Shown: positions 7,484-19,100, counted from the first letter of the stretch. The stretch: DNA of 21,177 nucleotides from an uncultured Clostridia bacterium (GCA_934167435.1 CAKPKZ010000010.1:1-21177), one strand, 5' to 3'. Program-made: numbers and translations. Notes: generated by a model not told the origin, from the sequence alone.

Positions 7484-7536
7484 GGGGATAGCGTATGAGA
7501 ATAAAAAAATATAATTATTATTATAATAGCGCTATC
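7484..7536 (+). promoter_or_regulatory. Leader hairpin over a ribosome-site-like sequence and a two-codon frame
   Basis: GATAGCG at 7488-7494 pairs perfectly with CGCTATC at 7530-7536 around a 35-nt AT-rich loop. Immediately before and inside the first arm is GGGGGA (7484-7489), followed 6 nt later by ATG AGA TAA (7496-7504), a two-codon reading frame. The structure lies in the untranslated leader of the surface gene, about 95 nt before its start. A control role is possible; no known riboswitch class is recognised. Confidence 0.35.
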
Positions 7537-7629
7537 AAAATAAATTAAAGTGTTATTAATATTAATTATATATAAAAATAATACTCAAAAGAAAAAAATA
7601 AAAGTAAAAAAATATTTTAGGAGGAAAAT

Positions 7630-10600
7630 ATGAAAAGTATAATGAAAAAAGTAATGGCATTATCAATTATACTTGTAATGCTATTTGCAACATCAAGCCA
7701 AGCTGCGGATTATATTGTTCACATATTAAAAAATTCAAGAAGCAATGGTGTAAAATACACATATACTACAAGTGATGGAACTGTACATACAGTAGAAGAT
7801 TATTATGTGGGTGATGAAAAAAATTATAGCTATTATTGTCTAAGTGGTGGAACACAACTAAGAGACGATATGGAAGAGTGGTGGGACCCAATAGGAACAT
7901 ACACAAACAAAACAGAATGGAATGCATTCACTGATAAAAGTATATTTAAAAATAATAACCCAGAGCCAGTTAAATGGTTAGTAAAAAATATGTATTCAGA
8001 AACAACTGATGAAAAAACAAACGAATACATGTTGGACCATTTAAATAATATAATAAAAAAATATGCACCAAATGGTTATAAAGATTGTGATGTAAGAGTT
8101 ATAGGCGAGATGGAATTTATAGAAGTATTACAACAAATGGTTATCTGGAGTTATGTAAATAACAAATATGATAGTTATGATAAAATAATTAATAGTGAAA
8201 GCGATATTGGAAACATTGTATTTGGAGGATATACATATAAAGATACAGCAGCACAAAAAGCAGGATATGCATTATATAAAGCATTGGAAGCAGGAGCTAA
8301 AGATAGAAAATATTCTATAGAAGAAAGTAACAAAGATTATGAATTAACATTAAAAAAAGGAACTAATTTTGGATTAGAAAATGGACAAAATAATACATAT
8401 ACATTAGGACCAATAACATTAGGTACAAATAGTAATATAAATAAAGATTTAATACAAAGTGTTACAGATAGTTTAAACATAAGTACAAAAAGCATTTCTT
8501 ATTTAGATTCAAATAAGAAAGCTATAACCGTTAGCAACAAAAAAGACTTAATAGGAAAAACATATTACATTAAATTTACAACAGCAAATGCGTTAGCAGA
8601 TGGAAAAACAGTAACATATAGATGTGACGCAGATTTAGGATATAGGATTAGTAATATGACAGCTAATCTATATACTAGAGAAGGTAGACAACCAATATTA
8701 CAATTAAGAAAAACATTAAAAAATAATGGAGATACTAAAAAAATATCAACGAAAGTAGATAATGATTTTGATATAGCGCTTACAAAACAAATTATAAGTG
8801 TAGCTCGTTATAGCGAAACAACAAAGCAATATGAAGATGTTATGAAATTTGGTAGTGGAAGTAATGCCACAAGCGAAAGCAGACTAAAAAACATAGACAA
8901 AAAAGCACTTACAGAAGAAACAGGAACAACAGCTACATATACTATGGATAAGACACCTGTTACTGTTGCAGTAGGAGACAAAGTTACTTATAGAATAACA
9001 GCATATAATGAAGGTGGTAGTGTAGCTAATATACAAGAGATAACAGACTATTTACCAAAAGGATTAAAATATGTTGGAATATCAACTAACCATGTATTAG
9101 AAAATAATATAACAGCAAGTTATGATGATACTAAGAATATAGTAAAAATAAATAATACATTTGAAAATATTAGTGCATATGATAAAAATAATGAAAATAT
9201 GTCTTACATATATGTAGATGTAACATGTTTAGTAACAGATGAGGCAACTCAAGGAGAAGAATTAATAAATTATGCAGCTGTAACTAAATACTCTAAAACA
9301 AATGGAACACAAGCAAATAAAGAAGGGGTAGATAGAGACTCTGAACAAAACGATACAATAGATTTTGAAAGTTATGCAAAAAGAATAGAAGTAAGTAGAA
9401 AATGGTTTGACCATTCAAAAGTTGACAAATGTGCAATAAGTCAGCAAGATGATGATGATTTTGAAATTGTAAAAGTAGGAAAATTTGACTTAGCATTAAG
9501 AAAATTTATATCAAGTATAAATGATAAAGCTCTAGAAGGTGAAGATAGTAGAGAACCAACATTTACTATAAGGTCAGCAGCAAGTTTAATGTCAACAGGA
9601 ACAGCAATATATAATCATCCAAAAACACCAGTTTCAGTAAAAGTTAATGATAAAGTAGTATATACAATAAGAGTATATAACGAAGGTAGTTTAGATGGAT
9701 ATGCAAAAGAAATTGTAGACTATTTACCAGAAGGGCTAGAACTTACAGAAAATAGTCAAATAAATAGTAAATATGGTTGGACAAAACAAAATGGAACAAA
9801 TGCAGTAAAAAGTTCATATTTATCAAATACTTTATTAAGTGCTGGAAATGAAGGAAAATCTATAGCAAAAGGTGTAGCAGCAAAAGATTACACAGGAACA
9901 TCAGTAGAACCTAAATTCTTAGCAGATGTACAAATTGAATGTACTGTAAAAAATAAAAATTCTAAAAACCTAGTAAATGTAGCAGAAATTTCAAATTATG
10001 GTTATAATGAAGTTAAACAAGATAATTCAGGAAATACTATATTAGAATACAAAGAAGCCAAAACAGAAGGAGTAGATAGAGATTCAGAAGAAGATAACGT
10101 ATTTTCTAAAGACTCAACTATAAAAAATAATGATGATTATTACGAAAAAGTTATAAAATCTCAAATGGAAAATGAAAAATCAAATTATACAGGATTACAA
10201 GATGATGATGATTTTGAAATGTTAGAAGTAGAACCATTTGACCTAGCATTAAGAAAATATATAACAAGTGTAAATGGTCAAGCTTTAAATGGAGAAGATA
10301 GCAGAGAACCAGTATTTGGGGTAGACTCAGTAACAGAGTTACAAAAAAATGGAACAGCAATATATAATCATCCAAAAACACCAGTTTCAGTAAAAGTTGG
10401 AGACAAAGTAGTATATACAATAAGAGTATATAATGAAGGATATCTAGACGGATATGCAGAAGAAATAACAGATTATTTACCTGCAGGATTAAAATTTGTT
10501 GAAAATAGCGAAATTAATAAAGAATGGACAGCAACAACAAATCAAGATGGAACAACAACAGTAAAAACAACCAAATTAAAAGATACATTAATATCAGCAG

Positions 10601-12852
10601 GAAATGGCGGAGAATTAATTTCAAAAGGACTTAGCAGCAACGATAATAAAGGAACAACAGTAGAACCTAAATTTATGGCAGAAGTTCAAATAGAATGTGA
10701 AGTAACATCAAGAACTGGTGGTAAACTAGTAAATGTTGCTGAAATTACAAAATATGGTTATGAATCAAATGGACAAAGAGTATATGCTAGTAGCCAAGGA
10801 ATTGACAGAGATTCAGAGCAAGATAACGTATTTAATTCTAACAGTGGAATAGCAGACAGTATAAATAAATATTTTTCAAGAATAAATTATAACAACGAAA
10901 ACATAACATACTACCCAGGAATACAAGATGATGATGACTTTGAAGTTGTTGAAGTAGCACCAAATAATTATAAATTTACATTAAACAAAGTAGATGAAGC
11001 AGGAAATGCATTAAATGGAGCTAAATTTACAATAACATTAGATGGTAAAGATTTAATAAATAATCAAATAGTAAATGGTTCATATTCTACAAGTGATAGC
11101 AATGCTATATTATTAAATATATATACATATAAAATTGTAGAAAACGAAAGTGCATTAGGATATAAAAACATATTAAATGGTAACTATATACTTATGCCAG
11201 TTCAATTAGACCAAACAGCTAAAATTGTAAAAGGAAATATTAATACAGGTTCAGCAGAAAATGATGTATATTATAACAAATACGGATTTGTTATAATGAA
11301 TTCAAAAAATGAAATAGTAACAGAGGAGAATACAGACTTATATAACAAAATAAAAACAAATATTAACAACGATAGTGAAGTTCCTGAAGCTCAAATAACA
11401 ATACCAAATGAAATGATAAAAGGAAAATATAGCTTAGAAATAGAAAAAACAGATACAAACAATAATAAACTATCAGGAGTAACATTTAAAGTAAATGATA
11501 CACAAACAAAAGCAACAGGAGAAGACGGTAAAGTTACAGTTATAGAAAATAAAGAAATAACAGCAGATACAGTAAATACAGTAGACACATATAAAATATC
11601 AGAAGTAAAAGCAGCATCAGAATATATAACATTAAATGAAGAATTAACAGTATATGTAAGCAAAAAATTAGATGGAGAAGAATATAAACTAGATAAAGCA
11701 TCATTTAGTGAAAAAGAAGATATAACAACAAAAGAAGTAACATTAAAAGATGGAACTAAAGTAAATGTTACACTAAATGTAAAAGGAAATGTAGTAACAG
11801 TAACAATACCAAACAAACTAGAAGAAGAAAAAACAGGAAAATATAGCTTAGTAATAGAAAAAGTAGATACACAAAATGCAAAATTATCAGGAGTAACATT
11901 TAAAGTAAACGACAAAGAAACTCAAGAAACAGGAAAAGACGGAAAAGTAACTGTTATAGAAAATAAAGCAATTAGTAAATCAACAGTAAAAGATGTAGAT
12001 ACATATAAAATAAGTGAAGTTAAAGTATCTGGAGATTATGTAAGCATAGATGAAGAATTAACAGTATATGTAAGCAAAAAAGAAGAAGAAAAAGCATATG
12101 TATTAGATAAAGCATCATTTAGTGAAAAAGAAGATGTAACAACAAAAGAAGTAACATTAAAAGATGGAAGTAAAGTAAATGTAACATTAAAAGTAGAAGA
12201 CAATGTTATAACAGTAACAGTACCAAACAAACCTTTAGAATTTGACTTAGCATTACGTAAATGGGTAACAAAAGCAATAGTAATAGAAGACGGAAAACAA
12301 ACAATAACGCAAACAGGACACAAAGCAGAAGATGATCCAGAAGATATAGTAAAAGTAGAAATAAACAGAAAGAAACTAAGCAGCACAGTAGTAAAATTCG
12401 AATATCAAATAAGAGTAACCAATGAAGGTACAATAGAAGGATATGCTAGAGAAATCTCAGACTATATACCAGAAGGATTAAAATTCAATCAAGAAGATAA
12501 CCCAACATGGAAAGAAGTTTCTGGAAAAGTAACAACAGATCAACTAAAAGACACATTATTACAACCAGGACAAAGTGCAGAAGTAACAATAGTACTTACA
12601 TGGATAAATGGTGAAGACAACATGGGACTAAAAGTAAATACAGCAGAAATAAGTGAAGACTACAACAAATATGGAAAACCAGATAAAGATTCAACACCAA
12701 ACAACAAAGTACCAGGAGAAGACGACATAGACGATGCACCAGTAATGTTAACAATTTCAACAGGTAAAGTTGTAACATATTTTGCAATATCATTATCAGT
12801 ATTAACTATACTAGTAGTTGGAATAGCTGCAATTAAAAAATATGTGTTATAA
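7630..12852 (+). CDS. Large thioester/isopeptide-domain surface protein
   Basis: A complete 1740-residue exported protein, probably an adhesin. Residues 1-25 are a signal peptide ending SSQA. The N-terminal part (about 26-235) looks like a thioester domain: Cys70 in YYCLSGG and Gln169 in QMVIW match the Cys and Q-x-A-x-W signatures of Gram-positive thioester adhesins. After a beta-rich region, four modules begin FD(I/L)AL(T/R)K, at residues 380, 619, 870 and 1538. Each has a YxIRVYNEG...DYLPEGL-type core. CnaB-like units lie between (about 1113-1537). Lys at the module start and Asn near the end suggest internal isopeptide bonds. The tail has one membrane segment (about 1714-1734) and KKYVL, but no LPXTG motif, so membrane anchoring is more likely than sortase attachment. 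AGGAGG lies 5 nt before the ATG. The ligand is unknown. Confidence 0.88.
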   Translation: MKSIMKKVMALSIILVMLFATSSQAADYIVHILKNSRSNGVKYTYTTSDGTVHTVEDYYVGDEKNYSYYCLSGGTQLRDDMEEWWDPIGTYTNKTEWNAFTDKSIFKNNNPEPVKWLVKNMYSETTDEKTNEYMLDHLNNIIKKYAPNGYKDCDVRVIGEMEFIEVLQQMVIWSYVNNKYDSYDKIINSESDIGNIVFGGYTYKDTAAQKAGYALYKALEAGAKDRKYSIEESNKDYELTLKKGTNFGLENGQNNTYTLGPITLGTNSNINKDLIQSVTDSLNISTKSISYLDSNKKAITVSNKKDLIGKTYYIKFTTANALADGKTVTYRCDADLGYRISNMTANLYTREGRQPILQLRKTLKNNGDTKKISTKVDNDFDIALTKQIISVARYSETTKQYEDVMKFGSGSNATSESRLKNIDKKALTEETGTTATYTMDKTPVTVAVGDKVTYRITAYNEGGSVANIQEITDYLPKGLKYVGISTNHVLENNITASYDDTKNIVKINNTFENISAYDKNNENMSYIYVDVTCLVTDEATQGEELINYAAVTKYSKTNGTQANKEGVDRDSEQNDTIDFESYAKRIEVSRKWFDHSKVDKCAISQQDDDDFEIVKVGKFDLALRKFISSINDKALEGEDSREPTFTIRSAASLMSTGTAIYNHPKTPVSVKVNDKVVYTIRVYNEGSLDGYAKEIVDYLPEGLELTENSQINSKYGWTKQNGTNAVKSSYLSNTLLSAGNEGKSIAKGVAAKDYTGTSVEPKFLADVQIECTVKNKNSKNLVNVAEISNYGYNEVKQDNSGNTILEYKEAKTEGVDRDSEEDNVFSKDSTIKNNDDYYEKVIKSQMENEKSNYTGLQDDDDFEMLEVEPFDLALRKYITSVNGQALNGEDSREPVFGVDSVTELQKNGTAIYNHPKTPVSVKVGDKVVYTIRVYNEGYLDGYAEEITDYLPAGLKFVENSEINKEWTATTNQDGTTTVKTTKLKDTLISAGNGGELISKGLSSNDNKGTTVEPKFMAEVQIECEVTSRTGGKLVNVAEITKYGYESNGQRVYASSQGIDRDSEQDNVFNSNSGIADSINKYFSRINYNNENITYYPGIQDDDDFEVVEVAPNNYKFTLNKVDEAGNALNGAKFTITLDGKDLINNQIVNGSYSTSDSNAILLNIYTYKIVENESALGYKNILNGNYILMPVQLDQTAKIVKGNINTGSAENDVYYNKYGFVIMNSKNEIVTEENTDLYNKIKTNINNDSEVPEAQITIPNEMIKGKYSLEIEKTDTNNNKLSGVTFKVNDTQTKATGEDGKVTVIENKEITADTVNTVDTYKISEVKAASEYITLNEELTVYVSKKLDGEEYKLDKASFSEKEDITTKEVTLKDGTKVNVTLNVKGNVVTVTIPNKLEEEKTGKYSLVIEKVDTQNAKLSGVTFKVNDKETQETGKDGKVTVIENKAISKSTVKDVDTYKISEVKVSGDYVSIDEELTVYVSKKEEEKAYVLDKASFSEKEDVTTKEVTLKDGSKVNVTLKVEDNVITVTVPNKPLEFDLALRKWVTKAIVIEDGKQTITQTGHKAEDDPEDIVKVEINRKKLSSTVVKFEYQIRVTNEGTIEGYAREISDYIPEGLKFNQEDNPTWKEVSGKVTTDQLKDTLLQPGQSAEVTIVLTWINGEDNMGLKVNTAEISEDYNKYGKPDKDSTPNNKVPGEDDIDDAPVMLTISTGKVVTYFAISLSVLTILVVGIAAIKKYVL
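9484..10962 (+). repeat. Two tandem FDLALRK modules in the first surface gene
   Basis: Modules starting at 9484 and 10237 encode parallel sequences: FDLALRK, GEDSREP, GTAIYNHPKTPVSVKV, then YTIRVYNEG, DYLP(E/A)GL, and a linker with GxDRDSE and DDDDFE. A 48-nt stretch at 9598-9645 is identical to 10351-10398, which indicates recent duplication or conversion. A third, more diverged copy starts at 8767. Confidence 0.85.
11422..12240 (+). repeat. Two tandem 138-residue CnaB-like repeats (first surface gene)
   Basis: Units start at 11422 and 11836 (414 nt apart), with the next module at 12241 (405 nt). Each encodes GKYSLxIEKxDTxNxKLSGV, a YKISEVK segment with a likely catalytic Glu, LTVYVSKK, and ends VTVT(I/V)PNK with a terminal Asn. 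The same unit with the same period occurs three times in the next gene. Confidence 0.88.
12241..12526 (+). repeat. Shared C-terminal module, copy in the first surface gene
   Basis: This 286-nt stretch (FDLALRKW onwards) matches 20892-21177 in the next gene without gaps and with about eleven base differences, i.e. about 96% identical by manual comparison. Confidence 0.9.
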
Positions 12853-12858
12853 AATATA

Positions 12859-12889
12859 AAAGAAAGTAGACTTAGGTCTGCTTTCTTTT
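12859..12889 (+). terminator. Intrinsic terminator of the first surface gene
   Basis: AAAGAAAGTAGAC (12859-12871) pairs with GTCTGCTTTCTTT (12876-12888), including one T-G pair, around the loop TTAG. The T-rich end of the second arm serves as the tail. It begins 6 nt after the stop codon at 12850-12852. Confidence 0.85.
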
Positions 12890-12906
12890 GTGTTATGTGT
12901 AAAAAT

Positions 12907-12936
12907 CCCTTTTACTAGATATCCCTAGTAAAAGGG
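12907..12936 (-). terminator. Perfect 12-bp hairpin, terminator-like on the - strand
   Basis: CCCTTTTACTAG (12907-12918) and CTAGTAAAAGGG (12925-12936) pair perfectly around ATATCC. On the + strand it is followed by GCAATA, so no U-tract. On the - strand the hairpin is followed by ATTTTTAC, a U-tract. It may stop antisense transcription coming from the second surface gene, or act as a leader or mRNA-end structure. Confidence 0.5.
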
Positions 12937-13048
12937 GCAATAATGCAAAGTAATTGTAAAATAAATGTTAATAAAAAGAAACAATTGTAGAAATATGAAT
13001 AGCCCTAAATGTATATATTAAAAGGAAAATAAAGGAATAAAAAAAATA

Positions 13049-13075
13049 TTGTAATAAAAAATAAAATATTATAAT
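13049..13075 (+). promoter_or_regulatory. Possible promoter of the second surface gene
   Basis: TATAAT at 13070-13075 has only a weak -35 candidate, TTGTAA at 13049-13054, with a 15-bp spacer. The ribosome site AGGAG (13099-13103) stands 9 nt before ATG 13113. The terminator upstream suggests the gene needs its own promoter. The 12937-13048 stretch is AT-rich with nothing else recognisable. Confidence 0.4.
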
Positions 13076-13112
13076 ATAAGATTAAGATAATATTAGATAG
13101 GAGATAAAGCTT

Positions 13113-16100
13113 ATGAAAAAATTTGAAGTTAATGGAAAAAGCAAGAAAACAATAATTATAGCAATCATTTCTGTTATACTTATTTTGTGCACAATTATTG
13201 GATATGCAGTAAAAAATGTAACTAAGTTGGTAAGTTTAGAAAATAACAATGAACTTGCTAATTTAGAAACGAAAATAAGTATAATAGATGATGATGAAGA
13301 AGCTAAAAATGATGTTGGACAAATTATTATAGGAGGCAAATACAATAATGGATTTTGTGTTATGTATAAAGGAAGTCTATATGGAGGTGTGTCACAAGCA
13401 ACTAATATAGGTAGTGCATATGATATAAAAAGTAATGGACAAATTAGGTGGCTTTTAGATAATATGTATTTACCATATGATGATACTACTAAAGAATTGT
13501 CTATAGCAAATATAAGGAATAAAATAGAAGTTGATATTTCAGAATTAAAACCTGATGAAATATATGTTGTAGAACAGTATGTTTTATGGCAATATACTGA
13601 CAAAAGATTTGGAACACCTGGACCATCTTCATATATTACTGGAAATAATAATAGAAATAAATTTTATGAAGCTTTAAAAAAAGCAGCAGACAGTAATGCT
13701 AACTATAAAAGTAATGGACAATCTAAAGCATCAGTTAGTACAACTAATGCTAAAGTTAAAGTAGATGGAACAAATATGATTATAGGACCATTTACAATTA
13801 AAGAAAATAATACTATATCAACATTAAATGTAACTGCAAAATTAAATAATAGTAAAGTATCTGCTAAAATGTATACAGATAAAGGCTGTACAAACGAATT
13901 AGGCAAATATATTACTAATAAAGAACAAGAAATCTATGTAAAAATTTCAAATATAAATAAGAATATTAATAATAATGTAAGTGTAGAATTTTCTGGAAAA
14001 ACATATTCAACAGATGCTAAATATTGGTCTACAGACTACGGAGAGGTACCTCAACCAGTAGTAACATTAGAAAGAAGTCCAAAAGATATAAAAGCAGAGT
14101 TTTCTGGAGAATATAAAGTTCCAGCAGCTTATTATGATTTATATATTCAAAAAATAGATCAGGCGACAAAAGAAGCAATAAAAGGTGTTAAATTTGAAAT
14201 AAAAAAAGGTTCACAAGTAATAAACACAACACCAACAGATACAAATGGATATGTTGTGGTAAAGAATCAAAAAATTACAGCTGCAGATATAAGTAAAAAA
14301 GATACATACACAATAACAGAAGTAGAAGTTGCAGGTTCTTATTTTAAATTGAAAAAACCAATATCAATATATGTAAAGAAAGACACAACAAACTTAAAGG
14401 TAAAATCTGTATCATTTTCAAGTAATATTGATAAAGAGACTACAGAAGTGGAACTTAAAGATAGTTCTTATAAAGTAGAATTGGAATTAAGTATGAGTGA
14501 CGATGGAAAAAAGGTATATTTAAAAATTCCAAATTTAGAAAAGAATTTTGACTTAGCATTAAGAAAGATAATAAAGTCTGTAAAAAGAAAAGGAGTAGTT
14601 GTATATGACGGAGATAAAGACCAAAGATATCATGATATTACTATTACTTCTGCAGCACAATTAATGAGATATGGAACAATACAATATAATAATAAAAAGG
14701 ATACTGTTAAGGTACAAGTAGGAGATACAATAGTATATACATTAAGAGTATATAATGAAGGTTCATTAAAAGGATATGTAAAGGAAATAACAGATTATTT
14801 GCCAGAAGGTTTAAAACTTGCAAGTAATAGTACAATAAATACAAAATACAACTGGAAACAAGATGGAAATAAGGCAATATGCACTATGTCAGATTTTAAT
14901 ATAGATCCAGCTAATAATGGATTAGAAATTGCAAAAGAATGTGCAGGTGTGGCTGATTACAATGACTATTATGAAGATGTAGAAATAGAATGTGAAGTAA
15001 CAAATTCATTTAAAGGTGTATTAACAAATGTTTCTGAGATAACCAAATATGGAAAATATGAAGGCGGGAAACAAATTGATGCAAACCAAAAAGGTATAGA
15101 TCGTGATTCTATCCAAAACAATGTATTTACAGGTAAGGTAAAAAATAATAAACAATATTTTGACCAATATATTGTAGATGACAGTATTACAAAATATTAT
15201 GAAGGAATAGAGGATGACGATGATTTTGAAAATATTGAAATAGAAGGACAATATGATATAGAAATTGAAAAGGTAGATGCAAAAGACGAAAGTAAAAAGT
15301 TAAAAGATGTAGAATTTAGTATTGAGTCAATAATAAGAGATAATACAAGTAATACGGTAATACCTATTTCAAATACTTATAAAACAAATGAAGAAGGAAA
15401 AATAAATTTACCAACGCAAGCTATAAATTCAACAAATACTAATTGTAAAGATGAATACAATATTGAAGAAATAAGCCTTGGAAGTAATTCTTATGTAAAA
15501 CTAAAATATCCTATAACTTTAAAGGTTACAAAAACAATAACAAATGATGGAGAATACAAATTAAGTAAATTCGAATTAGATGGAAACGATTTAACACAAG
15601 CTGCAATAAATAGAGATGACCCAAAAAATATAAGAAAATACTTAGCATATGACGAAGCAGGAAATAGAGTTAATATTAATGTTAATTTAGATGAACAAAA
15701 TAATAAGCTATATATTAAAATAGACAATAATCCACTTGAAGATATAAGTTTAAATGTAAAAAAAGTAGACATGGATGATGAAAACAAAATATTAGAAAAT
15801 GCAGAATTTAAAGTAACAGGACCAGACGGAAACAACATTCCAATGGAAAAAGGCAAGTTAGACTTTACAATAGAAAAAGCTGAGTTAAATAAAGAATATC
15901 AATTTTCAATAGAAGAAACAAAAGCAGAAGATCTATATTACAATTTATTTGAGGGACTAAAAATAATATTAGATATTAAAACAAATGGGCAAGGAAAAAT
16001 AGACAGTGCAAACCTAATAATTCAAGGAAATGACGAAAATAAAATAAATGAAGCATTAAAAGCACTTAGCGCTAGTGTTAATGAGGCTAGAAATAATATT

Positions 16101-19100
16101 GATTTAATAATTAAAAACCCACAAATGAAACAATCATTTAAAATTAATTTAAATAAGCACAATTTAGACTCAGAAGAAGGAATAGATAATGCAGTATTTG
16201 AAGTTTACAAATCAAACGAAAATAAAGAAGAAATAGAAAAAATAGGTAATGACATAACAACTAAAAAAGGTGAAAACCAAGAAATTGTAAAAGTTGAAAA
16301 TTCTACAGTAAATACAACATATTATTACTTAATAAAAGAAAAACAAACACCTGCTAATTATAATTGTAAATATTCACAAGTATTGGTAAAAGTAAATATA
16401 AACAAAAATGCTGAAGTAACGTCTTCAATAGAAGCAATGTATGATACACAAGCACAACAATGGCAAAATTATCAACAATCTAAATATTTATCTATAGCAC
16501 AAAACGGAGAAGATATTACAATTGGTATTGCAAACAATTTAAGCTATGAATTTGGATTATACAAAAAAGACTTTGCAGGAGAAAACGATATTTCTACAGC
16601 AAAAGACTTTACAGGAACAGCAAACTTCGAAATTAAGCAAATATATCCAGAATCACAAGTAATGCATAACGGAGCATTAGTAAATGCTAAAAAAGAATTT
16701 TCTAATACAGAAGCAAAAGCAAATGGAGTATATAAATACGAAATAACAGAGACAGATGTTTCAAGCGGTTACTATAAAACATTAATAGGAAAAACAATAG
16801 AAGTAACAGTAAGAACAGATGCAAATGGAAATGTATTACCAGTAGAATATGGAGGAACAGAATACAAGTTTAAAGACGAAGCAAATTTAACAAATGAAGA
16901 AAAATTACAATTAGCTAGTTTAATAAAATTGGAAGTAGGAGAAAATAACAAAATAAACTTCTATGTAGCAAATATTCCAGAAGGAACATACAGATTACAA
17001 TTAGTAAAAGTAGACTCAGCAGGAACACCTATAAAATCAGAAATGGAATTTAATGTACAACTTCCTGTAGCACTAGAAAACGGAGAAACAAGTTGGACAG
17101 CAACTACATCAAACTCAATTTTAACTACTCCAAACCAACCAATAGAAGAAGGAAAAGTACATAATTATGTTATAACAGAAACAAAAGCTCCTTCAGGATA
17201 TAAAAAATTAGAAAAAGAAATTAATTTATCAGTAGACTTAACAAATGCAAGTGCATTTAGTCAAATTACATCTCAAATGATTACATGTAAATATGGCAAT
17301 GGAAGCGAAACATTAGAAGGATTACAAGTTTATATTGCCTCAGGTGCTAATGGTATACCAATTATACAAGTATATATACCAAACCATGCAGACCAACATG
17401 TATTTGAATTAAGAAAAGAAGACCTTGATGGAAACTTAATAACTTGTACAGAAGATGCAAATTATCAAATAGACGGAACAAAATTTATAGTTAGCTTACA
17501 ACCATACAAAACAGGAGAAAGCAATGTTCCAGAAGGTACTGATTTACAATCAAAAACAATATTAAATGGATACTTAAAAGATGGAATTATAGACGAAAAT
17601 GTTGTATCATACAAGAATATGCAATATACATATGATATAACAGAAGTAAAAGCAAAAAACGGTTATATTAATATATTAGGAGATAACATATTACGTGTAA
17701 TAGTAAAAACCGGAGAAGATGCAAAAATAAGTAATGTATACTATGAAATACATGATCCAAGAAATCACTTTAACAACATAACAGAAACATTTAAACAAAA
17801 ATATGGACAATTTATAGAAGTTTCAAAAGATGCAAATGCTGAAAAAGTTATAGTAAAAGTAAAGAACACAACAGGATATAAAGTTAGACTAAATAAAGAA
17901 GGAACAGATGGAAAACCAGTAACAACAGCAACAATTACAGCAAGATATAATAGTGTTGAAGAATGTATTTTAAATAAAACACAAGTTGGCGAATTTAGCC
18001 ATATATCTGAAAATGCATTCCCAATAGGTGTTGGACAAGTCCAAAAATGGAGAATAGACGAACATTACGTTAAACCACCATATAAAAATGTATTTAAAAA
18101 CAAATATATAGAAGTAGATGTAACAATGGACGAAAATAAAACTATAAAAGTTTTAGGATACACAATTAAAGACTCACAAACAGACCTTGAAGTAACACAA
18201 GAAGAAAAAGCACAATTAAGTAAATACATTAAAGGTATAGAGGTTGTAAAAGAAAATGGCATAAGCATTGTAGATGTAAAATTAGTTAATCCATTAGAAT
18301 ATAAATTTGAATTAGAAAAAGCTGAATATGACGATAATCAAACTCAATTATCTGGTGCAGTATTAAAAGTAAATGACAATGTTGTAATTTCAAATGGAAG
18401 TTCTAAATATGAAGAAACAGTAGAAGATGTACAAGTTGGAAAAGTAAAAAATATTGTAATAGAAGAAGATTCAACAACACCAAATCATATAAACATACTA
18501 GAAAACAAAAAATTAATAGTTGGAGTTATGATTGACCAAGATTATAATTTAGTTATAAAATATACTCTTATTGAAGACAAACAAACAGGAAATACTTCAC
18601 TTGCAAAAACAAGCCCAATTTATAAATATTTGAAAATTGAAACTAATGTAAAAGAAGATGGTTCAGAAGTAGTAACTGTTAAAATATTAAACCCATCTAT
18701 GTATAATTTTGAATTATTAAAAACAGATGCAGAAGGAAATGTATTACCAAATACAACATTTAAAATAGTAAGTCCTATTGTAAAAGAACAAAAAGGAGAA
18801 TACATAAACGAAGTACAAAAAGAAGGACTATATAGAATATATGGACAAGGTGGACTTCTTTTAGGACTAACAACACAACAAGGTAAAATATCATTCCAAG
18901 AAAAATATGTAGCTCAAAATAAAACATATGAATATGAAATATCAGAAATTCAAGCAGCTTCTGTAGATTATATAAATATGTTAAAAGACTACTCATTATA
19001 TGTAAAAGTAAATGTTGGACTTCAAGGAACAATATCATTACAAAAATATGAAAATGGAAAAGATTATATATTAAAAAATGCAAATGGCGAAGAAGCTTCA

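Noticed and set aside
7484..7549. A leader peptide of about 17 residues starting at ATG 7496.
   Set aside because: On exact reading the frame is ATG AGA TAA and stops after two codons.
9598..10398. Regular repeats considered as a CRISPR array.
   Set aside because: The repeats are protein-coding modules about 750 nt apart with in-frame divergence, not short repeats with unique spacers.
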